A stretch of DNA of 64,000 bases from Desertifilum tharense IPPAS B-1220 (GCF_001746915.1 NZ_MJGC01000110.1:1-64000); one strand, 5' to 3'. Positions 43,623 to 52,960 are shown, numbered from the stretch's first letter. The notes: generated by a model not told the origin, from the letters alone. Translations and numbers: made by a program.

Positions 43623-45026
43623 TCAACCGGACTGCGCCCGCGACTTTTCCGGGAGGTTGCGCGGGGGAATTTCTCGGCCTTGGTAAAACCTCTGTTTGAG
43701 TCGGTTGAGGGCGAAAGCCGCACCCGCCGCCAGGATAAAGATACCGCCACTGGCGATACTTCCCCAGAGATGACCGAACCCAAACGCCAACAGGGGAACC
43801 CAAAGCCACGCGATCGCGCCCACTGCAATACTCACCCATTGCAGCCGTTGAATAGTGGCTAAAGCCTTGCGACAACTGGCACAATGCGTTGTATGAGAAG
43901 TATAGCGGTCTAAAAGTTGGGCTTGAGATAAAGGCGGGGGTAAACGTTCCCCCGGAAATGGATCGGCTTGGTATTCATTCACCCACTGGCGAAAGGCGAG
44001 GACAAAGTTATCGGCTTTCGTGGGCAGATAGCAAGCTTTGGCATAATTTCCCCCTCCTCCAACCGCTTCTAAATAGCGTTCTTGGTAATGGAGGAAAATT
44101 TGGTCATCTTCCAACACCGCATTTTGTCCTAAATGAGAATACCAGCGCGGCGTTAAACCAATAATCAGCCGGGGGATCGGCGAGGGAAACTTAAAGGGAA
44201 ACCGGGCAAATAAGCGACATTCACCTTTGCGGATCGGGGTAGCATAAACTACCGTTAAGGTTCTGCCAAACTGCTTGGAGGTGAGGTCATGCCACATTAA
44301 ATTTGGGGCAATAAAGCTGCTTTCCTGCCGTCCCAAGGTGCCTCGACGGGGACCTTCCTCCCAAATTCCCCTAAAGCCCTGTTTATCGGCTTCTACGACT
44401 TCGAGATCCACTGGGCCAGCATTGCTGCGATTGCCCACCGATTTATGATGGGTAAACGGGACGTGGCTGGAGTCTAAAACATTTTCTAATAAGGTGAGGG
44501 CGTCGTAGGGAAGATCGCGAAAGGTGTTGAGACAAACCCATTCCGAGGAGGTGTCCTCTAGAACATCGACGATGGGAACGCCAACCTTTTCAGCGTTCTC
44601 TGGTTGACCTGGATAGACGAAGAGTAACCCTTGTCTGACGGTGGTGGGAAGCGATCGCACTTGCGATCGCGGCGAGAGTTCTCCTCTGTTCGCTTCCCGT
44701 TGTTGAGGAATGGATTTGCATTCCCCCGTACCGCCAAATTCCCAACCGTGATAGGGACATTCTAAACAACCCGCCTCATTCACGCGACCCTGGGAAAGCG
44801 GCGCGAGACGATGGGGACAGCGATCTGCAAATGCCCGCCAGCATTCGGCTTGTTTGTCCCACCACAGGACTAAATCCTCGCCTAAGAGGGTAAAAGGGGT
44901 AGGTTTGGTCCGATCCAAGTCTTCGATATAATGCACGGGATACCAAACTTCTTTGCAGTCAAACTGCGTTGGATCGTTCCCCCCGGCGGGAAGCGTGGCT
45001 GTCTCGCGTTCTATAGCTACAGTCAT
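43623..45026 (-). CDS. Rieske oxygenase of the pheophorbide a oxygenase type
   Basis: 467 aa from ATG 45026; the frame runs 70 codons further upstream, but the Met at MTVAIERE fits the family start. The Rieske 2Fe-2S site is seen in DRCPHRLAPLSQG and LECPYHGW. A mononuclear iron / PaO domain follows (about 200-350), and two C-terminal membrane helices lie after HCASC, a CxxC motif typical of the PaO/Tic55/PTC52 group. Likely substrate is a chlorophyll breakdown or related tetrapyrrole product; this is inferred from family only. The dhaL gene is upstream with a 41-nt gap. Confidence 0.9.
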   Translation of the reverse strand: MTVAIERETATLPAGGNDPTQFDCKEVWYPVHYIEDLDRTKPTPFTLLGEDLVLWWDKQAECWRAFADRCPHRLAPLSQGRVNEAGCLECPYHGWEFGGTGECKSIPQQREANRGELSPRSQVRSLPTTVRQGLLFVYPGQPENAEKVGVPIVDVLEDTSSEWVCLNTFRDLPYDALTLLENVLDSSHVPFTHHKSVGNRSNAGPVDLEVVEADKQGFRGIWEEGPRRGTLGRQESSFIAPNLMWHDLTSKQFGRTLTVVYATPIRKGECRLFARFPFKFPSPIPRLIIGLTPRWYSHLGQNAVLEDDQIFLHYQERYLEAVGGGGNYAKACYLPTKADNFVLAFRQWVNEYQADPFPGERLPPPLSQAQLLDRYTSHTTHCASCRKALATIQRLQWVSIAVGAIAWLWVPLLAFGFGHLWGSIASGGIFILAAGAAFALNRLKQRFYQGREIPPRNLPEKSRAQSG

Positions 45027-45067
45027 AGAGGATAGTGAATGCGTTCTTCTTTGAATGTAACGCTTTA

Positions 45068-45694
45068 TTACAGGTTGGGGTCGAATAGGGTTTTGAGAAT
45101 CAGATAGGCGGAGACTGCGCCCGGATCGAGATGGCCGCAAGCGCGATCGCCTAAATAACTTGCCCTTCCTTTTTTCGCAACTAGGGGAATGGTACTGTCT
45201 CGCCCGGTTTTGGCGGCTTCTAGGGCAGTTTGCCAAGCGGTGGGGAAATCTGACCCTTGGGCGATCGCGCTTTGATAGGCTTGTTGAGTCGGAATTAGAA
45301 CATCCAATAGGGTTTTATCTCCCAATTGGGCTTTACCCCGCAGAACAATGGCTTCGACAAAAGCCACTAAAATAGCGCCCATTGCTTCGGCGTTAAGTTC
45401 TTCTTTGCCAGCAGTAGCGATACTGGCGCGTAAAAACATCGTCCCATACAACGGCCCGCTAGCGCCCCCAACAGAAGAAATCAGGGTCATGCTGACGTGT
45501 TTAAAGAGGCTTCCAATATCTCGATCGGCAACAGTCGGCAATTGTTCTAAAACCTTTTGAAACCCGCGATCGAGGTTAATACCATGATCGGCGTCGCCAA
45601 TCGCGGCATCAAGTTCTGTTAGATAATCTTTATTTTCGGCGATCGCTTCAGCAACAGCTTGCAACCCTTGGATAATTTGCCCTTTGGTAATCAT
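45068..45694 (-). CDS. dhaL: Dihydroxyacetone kinase subunit DhaL
   Basis: 208 aa from ATG 45694, helical barrel nucleotide-binding subunit. Motifs: DAAIGDADHGINLDRGF (metal and ATP Asp residues), GGASGPLYGTMFL and YLGDRACGHLDPGAVS. DhaL phosphorylates dihydroxyacetone bound to DhaK. No dhaK gene is next to it, in contrast to the usual dhaK-dhaL order; the neighbouring genes are the Rieske oxygenase and a secreted repeat protein. Confidence 0.93.
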   Translation of the reverse strand: MITKGQIIQGLQAVAEAIAENKDYLTELDAAIGDADHGINLDRGFQKVLEQLPTVADRDIGSLFKHVSMTLISSVGGASGPLYGTMFLRASIATAGKEELNAEAMGAILVAFVEAIVLRGKAQLGDKTLLDVLIPTQQAYQSAIAQGSDFPTAWQTALEAAKTGRDSTIPLVAKKGRASYLGDRACGHLDPGAVSAYLILKTLFDPNL

Positions 45695-45739
45695 AAAATA
45701 CAAAATTAGAGAGAAGGACGGGATTTTAAACCCAAAACA

Positions 45740-46081
45740 ATGATGAGATTTAAGCTTTGGTTCGGGCTAGCGATCGTTGTCAGTTCGATTGCGTTCAGCC
45801 AACCCACATCCTCTCATGAGAATCCGTTCGATCGCGAAAACTGTACTTATAAGGGGCGACCTCTCTATGGTAAGGTGCAGAAAGTCGAGCGGTTCGCCGA
45901 TCTGAAGGTTCAAGTGGTGACTGCTTTTCCAGATTTAAAGGTACAGCAGGTTAATGCTTTTCCGGATCGATGCGGTCAATGGCAATGGGTTGATGCGTTC
46001 CCTGATTTTACGGCGCAAACGGTGGAAGCGTTTGCCGATCTGAAGATTCAATATGTTAATGCGTTCCCTGGGGTACCTTAA
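45740..46081 (+). CDS. Small secreted protein of the 7(1) septoil knot type (candidate)
   Basis: 113 aa. Signal peptide at residues 1-25. The mature protein is built of about five near-repeats of 11 residues with consensus A-F-P-D-(L/F)-K-V-Q-x-V, interrupted once by DRCGQWQWV. Two Cys (C35 and C78) may form a disulfide. The pattern GRPLYGKVQKVERFADLKVQ and the FPD repeats fit a family for which structure prediction gave a very deep protein knot (the 7(1) septoil knot domain). I recall this from family names and cannot check it. Divergent from dhaL. Confidence 0.6.
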   Translation: MMRFKLWFGLAIVVSSIAFSQPTSSHENPFDRENCTYKGRPLYGKVQKVERFADLKVQVVTAFPDLKVQQVNAFPDRCGQWQWVDAFPDFTAQTVEAFADLKIQYVNAFPGVP

Positions 46082-46100
46082 GCTACAGTTTGTTCGGTCG

Positions 46101-49100
46101 CTAAAGTTTAAAGTAGGGAACAGTTAAGGCGGTTTGCTGAACGAGGTTGGCGATCGCGTTAACTAGCTTTTCGGGTTCGATCGGTTTAGACAAATGCTGG
46201 CAAAATCCGGCAGCTAAGGCCTGTTCGCGGTCGCGATCGCTAGCATAGGCAGTTAAGGCGATCGCCGGAATATCGGAGCGATCGGAGGGGAGCGATCGCA
46301 GCAATCGCATAAAGTCGTAACCGTTAACCTCGCGCATCCCAATATCGCTAATAATGGCATCGGGGCGCATCCGATCGAGAACTGATAGCGCGGCTTTGAC
46401 TGAATGCACGGGTGTCACCTGGATGCCTGCTTGTTTGAGAACCATTTCAATTAATTCGCAGGTATCGCGATCGTCTTCTACCAGCAAAACCTGAAGGTTT
46501 TTTAAGTAGGGTAGATTTGCAAGCCGCCGATGTACGGACGAAGCCGATCGATTAGGTTCCGGGCGATCGCTATTTCTCAGATGCGGGTTTTGCACAACCG
46601 GAAGCTTCACCGTAAAGGTTGTGCCTTTCCCTTCACCAGCACTATCTGCCGCGATCGTTCCCCCGTGCAATTCTACTAAGTGGCGAACGATCGCTAAACC
46701 TAAGCCCAACCCCCCATGCGATCGCGTAATCGAATTATCGGCTTGGCGGAAGCGATCGAAAACATGGGGTAAAAACTCAGGGCTAATCCCTTTGCCCGTA
46801 TCGCGAATTTGAATCGCAATCTCTTGAGAGAATTGTTGGAGGATAACCGTGACTCGACCTTGGGCTGGCGTAAACTTAATCGCATTCGAGAGTAAATTCC
46901 AGACCACTTGCTGCAAGCGATCGGGATCGGCCCAGGTAAATTCTACTGCCGGGTCTAACTCCATCTCAACCTGAATGTTTTTAGCCGCCGCTAAGGTTCC
47001 AACCGTATCAACCGCCCTGCGAATTACTAAAGCAATATTGGCGTTCCGGCATTTGAGCGTAATTTTACCTTGAACAATCTTAGAAACATCGAGTAAATCT
47101 TCCACCAGTTGGGTTTGCAGGCGGGCATTCCGTTCGATCGTTTCCAAAGCGCGATCGCGGGTTGAATCATTCAGTTGGCGGGTGCGTAATAGCTGCGCCC
47201 ATCCCAAAATACAATTAATCGGGGTTCGCAACTCGTGGGAAAGGGTCGCGAGAAACTCATCTTTCATGCGGTTGGCCGTTTCAGCCTCCGCCCTCGCCGC
47301 TTGTTCGCGAATCAGTTGGGCGCGTTCTTCTTCCGCTTGCTTGCGCTCGGTGATATCTTGAATCAACGTCACAAAATAATCGACCGTGCCATCAGCGCGG
47401 CGGATGCAGCGGGTAGAGAGGTTCGTGTAGATAATCTGCCCATCTTTGCGAATGTAGCGTTTATCGAGGGAATAGCCATCGCGCTGACCTAATAGCGCTT
47501 GGTGAAAAAGGGTAATATCCAACGCCAGATCCTCCGGATGGGTGAGTTCTAACCAACTCATTTCTTGGAGTTCTTGGCGAGAATAGCCCAAGATATCGCA
47601 GAGTTTCTGGTTAACGTCGATCCACCCTTTTTCCGGGGAAGTAATGGCGATGCCAATTAACGGTAATTCAAAGTATTGGCGCAGGGTAAATTCTCGCTGG
47701 CGCAAGGCTTCTTCGGTGGCTTTGCGATCGCTAATATCGCGGCTGACAATTAAAGCGGTTTGCACCACGCCTTCGCGATCGAATTCGGGAACGACTCGCG
47801 ACAGATAGGTTCGAGTTCCGGTGACACTAGGGGATTGAAATTCAATAGTTTGTTCCGAGGCGGTATCGAAGACGCGCCTTAAGGTGGCGTTCCACAACTG
47901 GCATAATTCTTCAGACGCCCCAAGTTCTTCGCTGGTTTTGCCTAATAAAGCTGCTGCCGGAACTCCTGTGGAACGTTCGACGGCGGGGTTAACGTAGACA
48001 TAACGCAGGTCGCGATCGCAGCGGATAATGACATCGGGGGTATTTTCCAACAACGCTTTGAGTTCTTGTTGGCGGTTGTATAAGGCTTCTTCGGCTTGGC
48101 GGCGTTCGGCAATTTGTTGTTTTAAGGCTTGGTTGGCTTTCACCAGTTCGTCGGTGCGCTTTTCAACCCGCAATTCCAATTCGGCGGTAAGTTCTTGCAG
48201 GGCGAGTAAGGCGTCGGCGCGATCGCGATCGGCCCGATCGAGAGTCCGGGCATTGAGCCAAATCAGCACGCTAAAGAAGACAATATTGACAATAACCAGT
48301 AGCGCTAAAGCAAAGGACGTACGATACAACTGGGCGCGAAATCCAATCGCAATCAAATATCCAGCCACCGAGGGAATGATGACTGCGGCAATTAGCAGGC
48401 GACGGGCAATGAAGCCTCCTAAACTGCGACTCGCCATAATTGCCATAATGCCGACGTGAGGATGGATGCTTAAAACACCAACAGCTAGCACGACGAAGGC
48501 GATCGCCGTATGCAAGGCCATGTGAGTATGGTAAGCAATTCCATACAAAGTCCGGAATTGATAGGCATAGCCGAGGAGGGGTTGCCAAGAAATTAAGGCA
48601 ACCATTAAGGCGAGATATTGACTAAAACGAATCGATTGGCGGTTGTGCTGGTTTAAAAACAGCAGGGCGCTGGCCAGTAAGATAAAGTTAACCGCCGCAT
48701 TGGGAGCCATTCGCCCAGGATAGGCGGTGCCGATCGTGCCTGGGGGTTCGCTAAACAGGAGGCGATCGATTCCTAGATCGATTCCCAAGACATATTGCAG
48801 TAAGGTGAGGGTTGCTAAGGCTAAGACGGCGATCGCAATCCCTTGAGCAATTCCAGAAGATCGCGATCGCCCGCGACGGGAGTGGGTATACCACAGAGCA
48901 ATACTCAAGCCAATAAAGGCGATCGCGCTGTTGGCTTTCATGCTGACAAACTCCGGGCGGATGCTTTTCAGCAGCCCAATATCGCCCACCCAGCCAACCA
49001 ACACTAAAACCCCAATCCCAAAAACGAAAGCACTCGCAAAACGGGGGATTAGGGAGAGTTGGCGATGGCACTGAGAATCGGAAAGTTGAGTTCTACTCGC

Positions 49101-49109
49101 TTCCGGCAT
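46101..49109 (-). CDS. Hybrid sensor histidine kinase
   Basis: 1002 aa. N-terminal membrane module of about seven to eight helices (20-285), coiled coil (about 285-345), two PAS domains (about 345-465 and 470-590) each closing with D(I)xxRK, HisKA with FLATLSHELRTPIN (phospho-His), HATPase with NLLSNAIKFT and GLGLGLAIVR, and a C-terminal receiver domain with SDIGMREVNG. Senses an unknown signal and passes phosphate from His to an internal Asp. A membrane module with PAS domains suggests a redox, light or small-molecule input. No partner response regulator is adjacent. Confidence 0.95.
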   Translation of the reverse strand: MPEASRTQLSDSQCHRQLSLIPRFASAFVFGIGVLVLVGWVGDIGLLKSIRPEFVSMKANSAIAFIGLSIALWYTHSRRGRSRSSGIAQGIAIAVLALATLTLLQYVLGIDLGIDRLLFSEPPGTIGTAYPGRMAPNAAVNFILLASALLFLNQHNRQSIRFSQYLALMVALISWQPLLGYAYQFRTLYGIAYHTHMALHTAIAFVVLAVGVLSIHPHVGIMAIMASRSLGGFIARRLLIAAVIIPSVAGYLIAIGFRAQLYRTSFALALLVIVNIVFFSVLIWLNARTLDRADRDRADALLALQELTAELELRVEKRTDELVKANQALKQQIAERRQAEEALYNRQQELKALLENTPDVIIRCDRDLRYVYVNPAVERSTGVPAAALLGKTSEELGASEELCQLWNATLRRVFDTASEQTIEFQSPSVTGTRTYLSRVVPEFDREGVVQTALIVSRDISDRKATEEALRQREFTLRQYFELPLIGIAITSPEKGWIDVNQKLCDILGYSRQELQEMSWLELTHPEDLALDITLFHQALLGQRDGYSLDKRYIRKDGQIIYTNLSTRCIRRADGTVDYFVTLIQDITERKQAEEERAQLIREQAARAEAETANRMKDEFLATLSHELRTPINCILGWAQLLRTRQLNDSTRDRALETIERNARLQTQLVEDLLDVSKIVQGKITLKCRNANIALVIRRAVDTVGTLAAAKNIQVEMELDPAVEFTWADPDRLQQVVWNLLSNAIKFTPAQGRVTVILQQFSQEIAIQIRDTGKGISPEFLPHVFDRFRQADNSITRSHGGLGLGLAIVRHLVELHGGTIAADSAGEGKGTTFTVKLPVVQNPHLRNSDRPEPNRSASSVHRRLANLPYLKNLQVLLVEDDRDTCELIEMVLKQAGIQVTPVHSVKAALSVLDRMRPDAIISDIGMREVNGYDFMRLLRSLPSDRSDIPAIALTAYASDRDREQALAAGFCQHLSKPIEPEKLVNAIANLVQQTALTVPYFKL

Positions 49110-49291
49110 TGGCGTTGAGAATCAAATTGCAAGGATAAACCTTTGCGGAACCAATAGCCCGCTCTAGTAGTAAAATCCACAAGCTAATCTTTTGTCATCT
49201 CTCTTTAGCTTGATTCTCGATTTCTAAGCCAGAAAAGCAGCCTCAGCTTTTCTCGATTTAAGGAACAAATGAAGCCCCGATTTCGATCGCC

Positions 49292-49525
49292 TTACCAACC
49301 ATCATTCGGTTCGCTAGAATTCTCCCAAATTTCTAAGTCCAGATCGTTTAGATCGATTAACGCACCGCGAATTTGTTCTGGGGTGCCTTGAAGGTCGAGA
49401 TCGAACCAACCTTCCTGGGGGACTTTTGCGCCCAATAAAGCTGCATTGATATTGACAATCAAACCGTGCCGAGAAGTCAACCGAGAAATTACGGGTTCTG
49501 AGTGATATTCTTTGGGAATTCGCAA
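49292..49525 (-). CDS. NIL domain protein
   Basis: 77 aa from TTG 49525. VISRLTSRHGLIVNINAALLGAKVPQEGWFDLDLQG is a NIL domain, found at the C-terminus of methionine ABC ATPases and in small cyanobacterial proteins near sulfate transport genes. A normal ATG is absent: the frame is open about 24 codons further upstream without ATG or GTG, and THQRICLRIPKEYH would extend the domain N-terminally. So the start is uncertain. It lies 270 nt downstream of cysW, same strand, fitting a sulfur-linked role. Confidence 0.8.
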   Translation of the reverse strand: MRIPKEYHSEPVISRLTSRHGLIVNINAALLGAKVPQEGWFDLDLQGTPEQIRGALIDLNDLDLEIWENSSEPNDGW

Positions 49526-49657
49526 GCAAATGCGCTGGTGAGTCGGACGGCGATCGCTATGCTCTTCAGAATGAATGAGACGATGCTAACATCACAAATC
49601 CTCCAGATCGTGTCAATGAGGGATCGGACTCAAAACACTGAGCCAACTTGTAGAGCA

Positions 49658-49765
49658 TTTTGGGGTTCTGTGCAGGACCCTTTATTGAAATTCCCCTGAT
49701 TCAAGGGAATCTTGTGGTACCTTACCGAAGAGAAAATCGTTGTATCTCTTTCATGAACCCCAAAA
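49658..49765. repeat. Foldback between cysW and the NIL gene
   Basis: Arms TTTTGGGGTTC (49658-49668) and GAACCCCAAAA (49755-49765) are perfect inverted repeats about 86 nt apart, with a nested hairpin ATTCCC (49690-49695) / GGGAAT (49705-49710) inside. Probably a 3' UTR structure of the sulfate operon. Confidence 0.55.
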
Positions 49766-49794
49766 CATCCGGAAAACCTCCCGTTAAACGGGGA

Positions 49795-50664
49795 TTACTC
49801 CACATCTTTAATGCGAGTTTTGCGCTCTACAATTTCTTTCAATACCAACGTCACTACCGCTAAACAGCCTAAAATAACAGCCGCCGCAAAAGCCGATTGG
49901 GTGTGATACTGCTTATAAGATTCCTCCACAAATAACGGTAAGGTTTGGGTGCGTCGGGCAATATTGCCAGAAACCACCGCCACCGCCCCAAATTCGCCCA
50001 TCGCCCGCGCATTGGTGAGAATCACCCCATACAGCAATCCCCAGCGAATATTAGGAAGCGTGACGCGCCAGAAAATCTCCCAATCTTTTGCCCCCAGGGT
50101 TCTCGCGGCTTCTTCTTGATCGGTTCCCACTTCTTCTAAAACCGGAATCACTTCTCGCGCCACAAACGGTAAAGTTACAAAAGCCGTGGCAATAATCATT
50201 CCCGGTAAAGCAAAAATGACTCTAAAGTTAGCAGCCTCTAGAATCGGCCCTAACCAGCCATTTCTGCCGTAGAGCAAAACAATCATTAAACCTGCAACCA
50301 CTGGCGAGATCGAGAAGGGCAGGTCGATAATACTAATGGCTAAGGCTCTACCCGGAAATTGATGACGCGCGATCGCCCAAGCTGCACACAAGCCAAAAAT
50401 GGTATTAACCGGGACTACAATCGCAGCAATAATTAACGTTAATTGTGCCGCATGGATAAAATCGGGAGTTTGTAAAGCCTGGAGAAATGCCCCCACTCCC
50501 CCTTGAAAAGCCTGCACAAAAACATTAACCGCCGGAATTAATAACACCAACGCTAAATAGAGGAGGGCGATCCCAATCAGAATATACTTAATTTTGCCTT
50601 CTTGATGGCGTGCAGGTTCCTGAGCTTGAGACAATTCTGAATTGCTGGCATTACTTATAGTCAT
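49795..50664 (-). CDS. cysW: Sulfate ABC transporter permease CysW
   Basis: 289 aa, six membrane helices. The permease signature (EEAARTLGAKDWEIFWRVTLP) with the EAA loop that contacts the ATPase is intact, followed by GEFGAVAVVSGNI, typical of CysW. With CysT it forms the channel for sulfate (and thiosulfate) import. The start ATG 50664 overlaps the cysT end by 14 nt. cysA is not found in this window. Confidence 0.95.
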   Translation of the reverse strand: MTISNASNSELSQAQEPARHQEGKIKYILIGIALLYLALVLLIPAVNVFVQAFQGGVGAFLQALQTPDFIHAAQLTLIIAAIVVPVNTIFGLCAAWAIARHQFPGRALAISIIDLPFSISPVVAGLMIVLLYGRNGWLGPILEAANFRVIFALPGMIIATAFVTLPFVAREVIPVLEEVGTDQEEAARTLGAKDWEIFWRVTLPNIRWGLLYGVILTNARAMGEFGAVAVVSGNIARRTQTLPLFVEESYKQYHTQSAFAAAVILGCLAVVTLVLKEIVERKTRIKDVE

Positions 50665-51511
50665 ATCTTCTGCCCCACGCTTGTAACAAGTTAATTCCCA
50701 ATAAAATTCCCAAAGAAATTGCTAACATGACAGTGCCGATGGCAGTTGCACCCGAATAATCATATTGTTCCAATCGTTGGAAGACTAGCACGGGAGCAAT
50801 TAAATCTTGAAAAGGCATATTCGCCGCGACTAATACCGTTGAACCATATTCCCCAACTGCGCGAGAAAAACCTAACGCTACCCCCGTCAGAATTGCTGGC
50901 ATTAATGGGGGTAAAATCACGCGCCAAAAGGTTTGAAATTGAGAAGCGCCTAAACTCCAAGCCGACTCTTCTACATCTTTTTCCATTTCCTGTAAAACAG
51001 GCTGCACCGTTCGCACTACGAAGGGAAGGGAAATAAAAGTCATTGCTACCCCTACCCCCAACCGAGTAAAGGCAATTTTAATTCCCAAAGGTGCCAACAG
51101 CGAACCAATCCACCCATTATCGCTATAAACGGTTGCTAGGGTTAAACCAGCAACGGCGGTGGGTAAAGCGAACGGCAAATCGACGATGGCATCAACGATA
51201 CGCTTAAAGGGAAAGTCGTAGCGAACTAAAACCCAAGCTAATAAAGTGCCAAATACGCCATTAATGGCACTGGCAATAAATGCCGTAACAAACGTAACTT
51301 CATAGGCAGAAAGGGCAATGGGAGAGGTGGCAACTTGCCAAAACCGCACAGGACCATCGGTACTGGCACGCAGTAACATGGCAGCGGTGGGAATTAACAG
51401 CATGATGCTGAGGTAGACAACGGTAATGCGCCATGCCCAGGAAACTTGGTTGAGTTGCTGCCAAACGTTTGGACGCCTGACTCGAATTTCTGGAGAAGAA
51501 GATACAGCCAT
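50651..51511 (-). CDS. cysT: Sulfate ABC transporter permease CysT
   Basis: 286 aa, six membrane helices. EAA loop: ESAWSLGASQFQTFWRVILPPL; typical ends GEYGSTVLVAANMPF and ATAIGTVML. Partner of CysW in the heterodimeric sulfate permease. It begins 84 nt after the sbpA stop, in the usual sbpA-cysT-cysW order of cyanobacterial sulfate operons, which are commonly induced by sulfur shortage. Confidence 0.96.
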   Translation of the reverse strand: MAVSSSPEIRVRRPNVWQQLNQVSWAWRITVVYLSIMLLIPTAAMLLRASTDGPVRFWQVATSPIALSAYEVTFVTAFIASAINGVFGTLLAWVLVRYDFPFKRIVDAIVDLPFALPTAVAGLTLATVYSDNGWIGSLLAPLGIKIAFTRLGVGVAMTFISLPFVVRTVQPVLQEMEKDVEESAWSLGASQFQTFWRVILPPLMPAILTGVALGFSRAVGEYGSTVLVAANMPFQDLIAPVLVFQRLEQYDYSGATAIGTVMLAISLGILLGINLLQAWGRRYDYK

Positions 51512-51594
51512 GAATTCTCAATTAGCGAAACGATAAAGACTCAATGAGGAAAATTGAGCATCAATCACACAGCTCAATTTTCCCTCACCGGGGT

Positions 51595-52668
51595 TTAGTT
51601 ACCCGCGCGAATTTGATCGAAAACCGCGCCATCCTCAAAGAATTGCTGTTGGATGGTATCCCATCCGCCTAAATCTTGGACGGTAAATAGAGTATTAACG
51701 GGGGCGTATTTGTCCGCAACTTCTTTGCGTTGGGCAACGCTAGCATCAACCGGACGAAAACCAACGGCTGCAAATTCAGCTTGGGCTTCTGGCGTAAATA
51801 GATATTCGACAAAGGCTTGGGCGACTTCTCGCGTTCCGTGTCTGTCAACGTTACGATCGACGATGGCGACAGGATTATCAATGGAAATATTGACATCGGG
51901 GATAACGTAGGGGAGTTGCTGCCCGCCTTGTTGGGCTGCCAGAATAATTTCGTTTTCGTAGTTAATGAGAACGTTGCCTTGTCCTTGTTGGTAGAAAACG
52001 TCGGTGGCTTCGCGAGCATCTCTGGTGAGAATGGGGACGTTTTGATAAACTTGTCTGACAAATTCTTGGGCTTGTTGCTCGGTTCCGCCATTTTCAGTCA
52101 CTGAACCCCATAAGGCGAGGAAGTTCCAACGGGCAACGCCGGAGGTTTTGGGATCGGCGGTAATCAGTTGCACGCCGTCTCTGGCTAAGTCTTGCCAGTT
52201 TTGGATGTTTTGAGGGTTGCCTGCACGGGTGACAATGACGGGTACGGATTGACTGACGATGCTGTTGTTGGGATATTCTTGTTCCCAACCTGGCTCAATC
52301 AGTCCTGCTTGTTCGATTCTTTCGGTATCTAAGGCTAGGGCAAGTTGGACGATATCTGCCTCTAAGCCATCGATAACCGCGCGAGTCTGAGAACCCGATC
52401 CGCCATAACTGGCGTTAATTCTCACGGTTTGGTTGTGTTCTTGCTGCCACTTTTCGACGAATTTCGGAATAATGCGATCGTGGGCGGCTTTGGTGACGGC
52501 GAAGGAGACTAGGGTCAGATCGACTGTTGAAGCCTGTCCTTGTTGTCCAGTTCCTGATGTGTTGGCATTGGGCGTGCAAGCTGCGATCGCGACGCTTAAA
52601 CTAATTCCTGCTAAAAATAAGGCTGTAAATCTACGAGTGGTGTTTTTCAACCAGCGCCAAGGCTTCAT
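51595..52668 (-). CDS. sbpA: Sulfate-binding lipoprotein SbpA
   Basis: 357 aa from ATG 52668, with ribosome site AGGAGAAC 7 nt upstream. A signal peptide ends in a lipobox (SVAIAAC), so the mature protein is membrane-anchored. VDLTLVSFAVTKAAHDRIIPKF, NASYGGSGSQTRAVIDGLEADIVQLALA and GNVLINYENE belong to the sulfate/molybdate type II binding family. It delivers sulfate to CysT/CysW. The upstream leader contains a repeat-built intrinsic terminator. The frame extends 12 codons upstream of ATG 52668. Confidence 0.95.
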   Translation of the reverse strand: MKPWRWLKNTTRRFTALFLAGISLSVAIAACTPNANTSGTGQQGQASTVDLTLVSFAVTKAAHDRIIPKFVEKWQQEHNQTVRINASYGGSGSQTRAVIDGLEADIVQLALALDTERIEQAGLIEPGWEQEYPNNSIVSQSVPVIVTRAGNPQNIQNWQDLARDGVQLITADPKTSGVARWNFLALWGSVTENGGTEQQAQEFVRQVYQNVPILTRDAREATDVFYQQGQGNVLINYENEIILAAQQGGQQLPYVIPDVNISIDNPVAIVDRNVDRHGTREVAQAFVEYLFTPEAQAEFAAVGFRPVDASVAQRKEVADKYAPVNTLFTVQDLGGWDTIQQQFFEDGAVFDQIRAGN

Positions 52669-52776
52669 ACTGAGTTCTCCTAAAATCTCCGGTTCGTCGG
52701 TCAAGTTACCGTATTTAGACTGAGTTAGATATTAGCGCAGATGGAGTCATTTGTCTCTAGGTAATTTCTAGTTCCC

Positions 52777-52839
52777 AAAAAAAACAGCACTTTCTTGAGT
52801 GCTGAGTTCAAAGTGCTGAGTTTAAAGTGCTGAGTGCTG
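52777..52839 (-). promoter_or_regulatory. Terminator hairpin with four alternative 5' arms in the sbpA leader
   Basis: On the minus strand, upstream of sbpA, four CAGCACT copies (plus-strand AGTGCTG at 52798, 52812, 52826 and 52833) are followed by one AGTGCTG (plus CAGCACT 52785-52791) and then eight Ts (plus AAAAAAAA 52777-52784). The last two arms form a perfect intrinsic terminator about 110 nt before the sbpA start. It could attenuate sbpA, or end transcription coming from upstream. Confidence 0.6.
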
Positions 52840-52960
52840 AGTTAAAACCGAGTGAGTCTTATCCTTTGATTGGACTCGGCTATCATTACAATTAGAACGG
52901 ATTATGCTCCAGCAAACCCGTCCGCCCTACAACGAACGTATTGCTCAGGAGGATTAAGCG

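Noticed and set aside
48028..48459. 143-codon Ser/Arg-rich plus-strand frame
   Set aside because: Antisense of the histidine kinase; composition is typical for a shadow frame.
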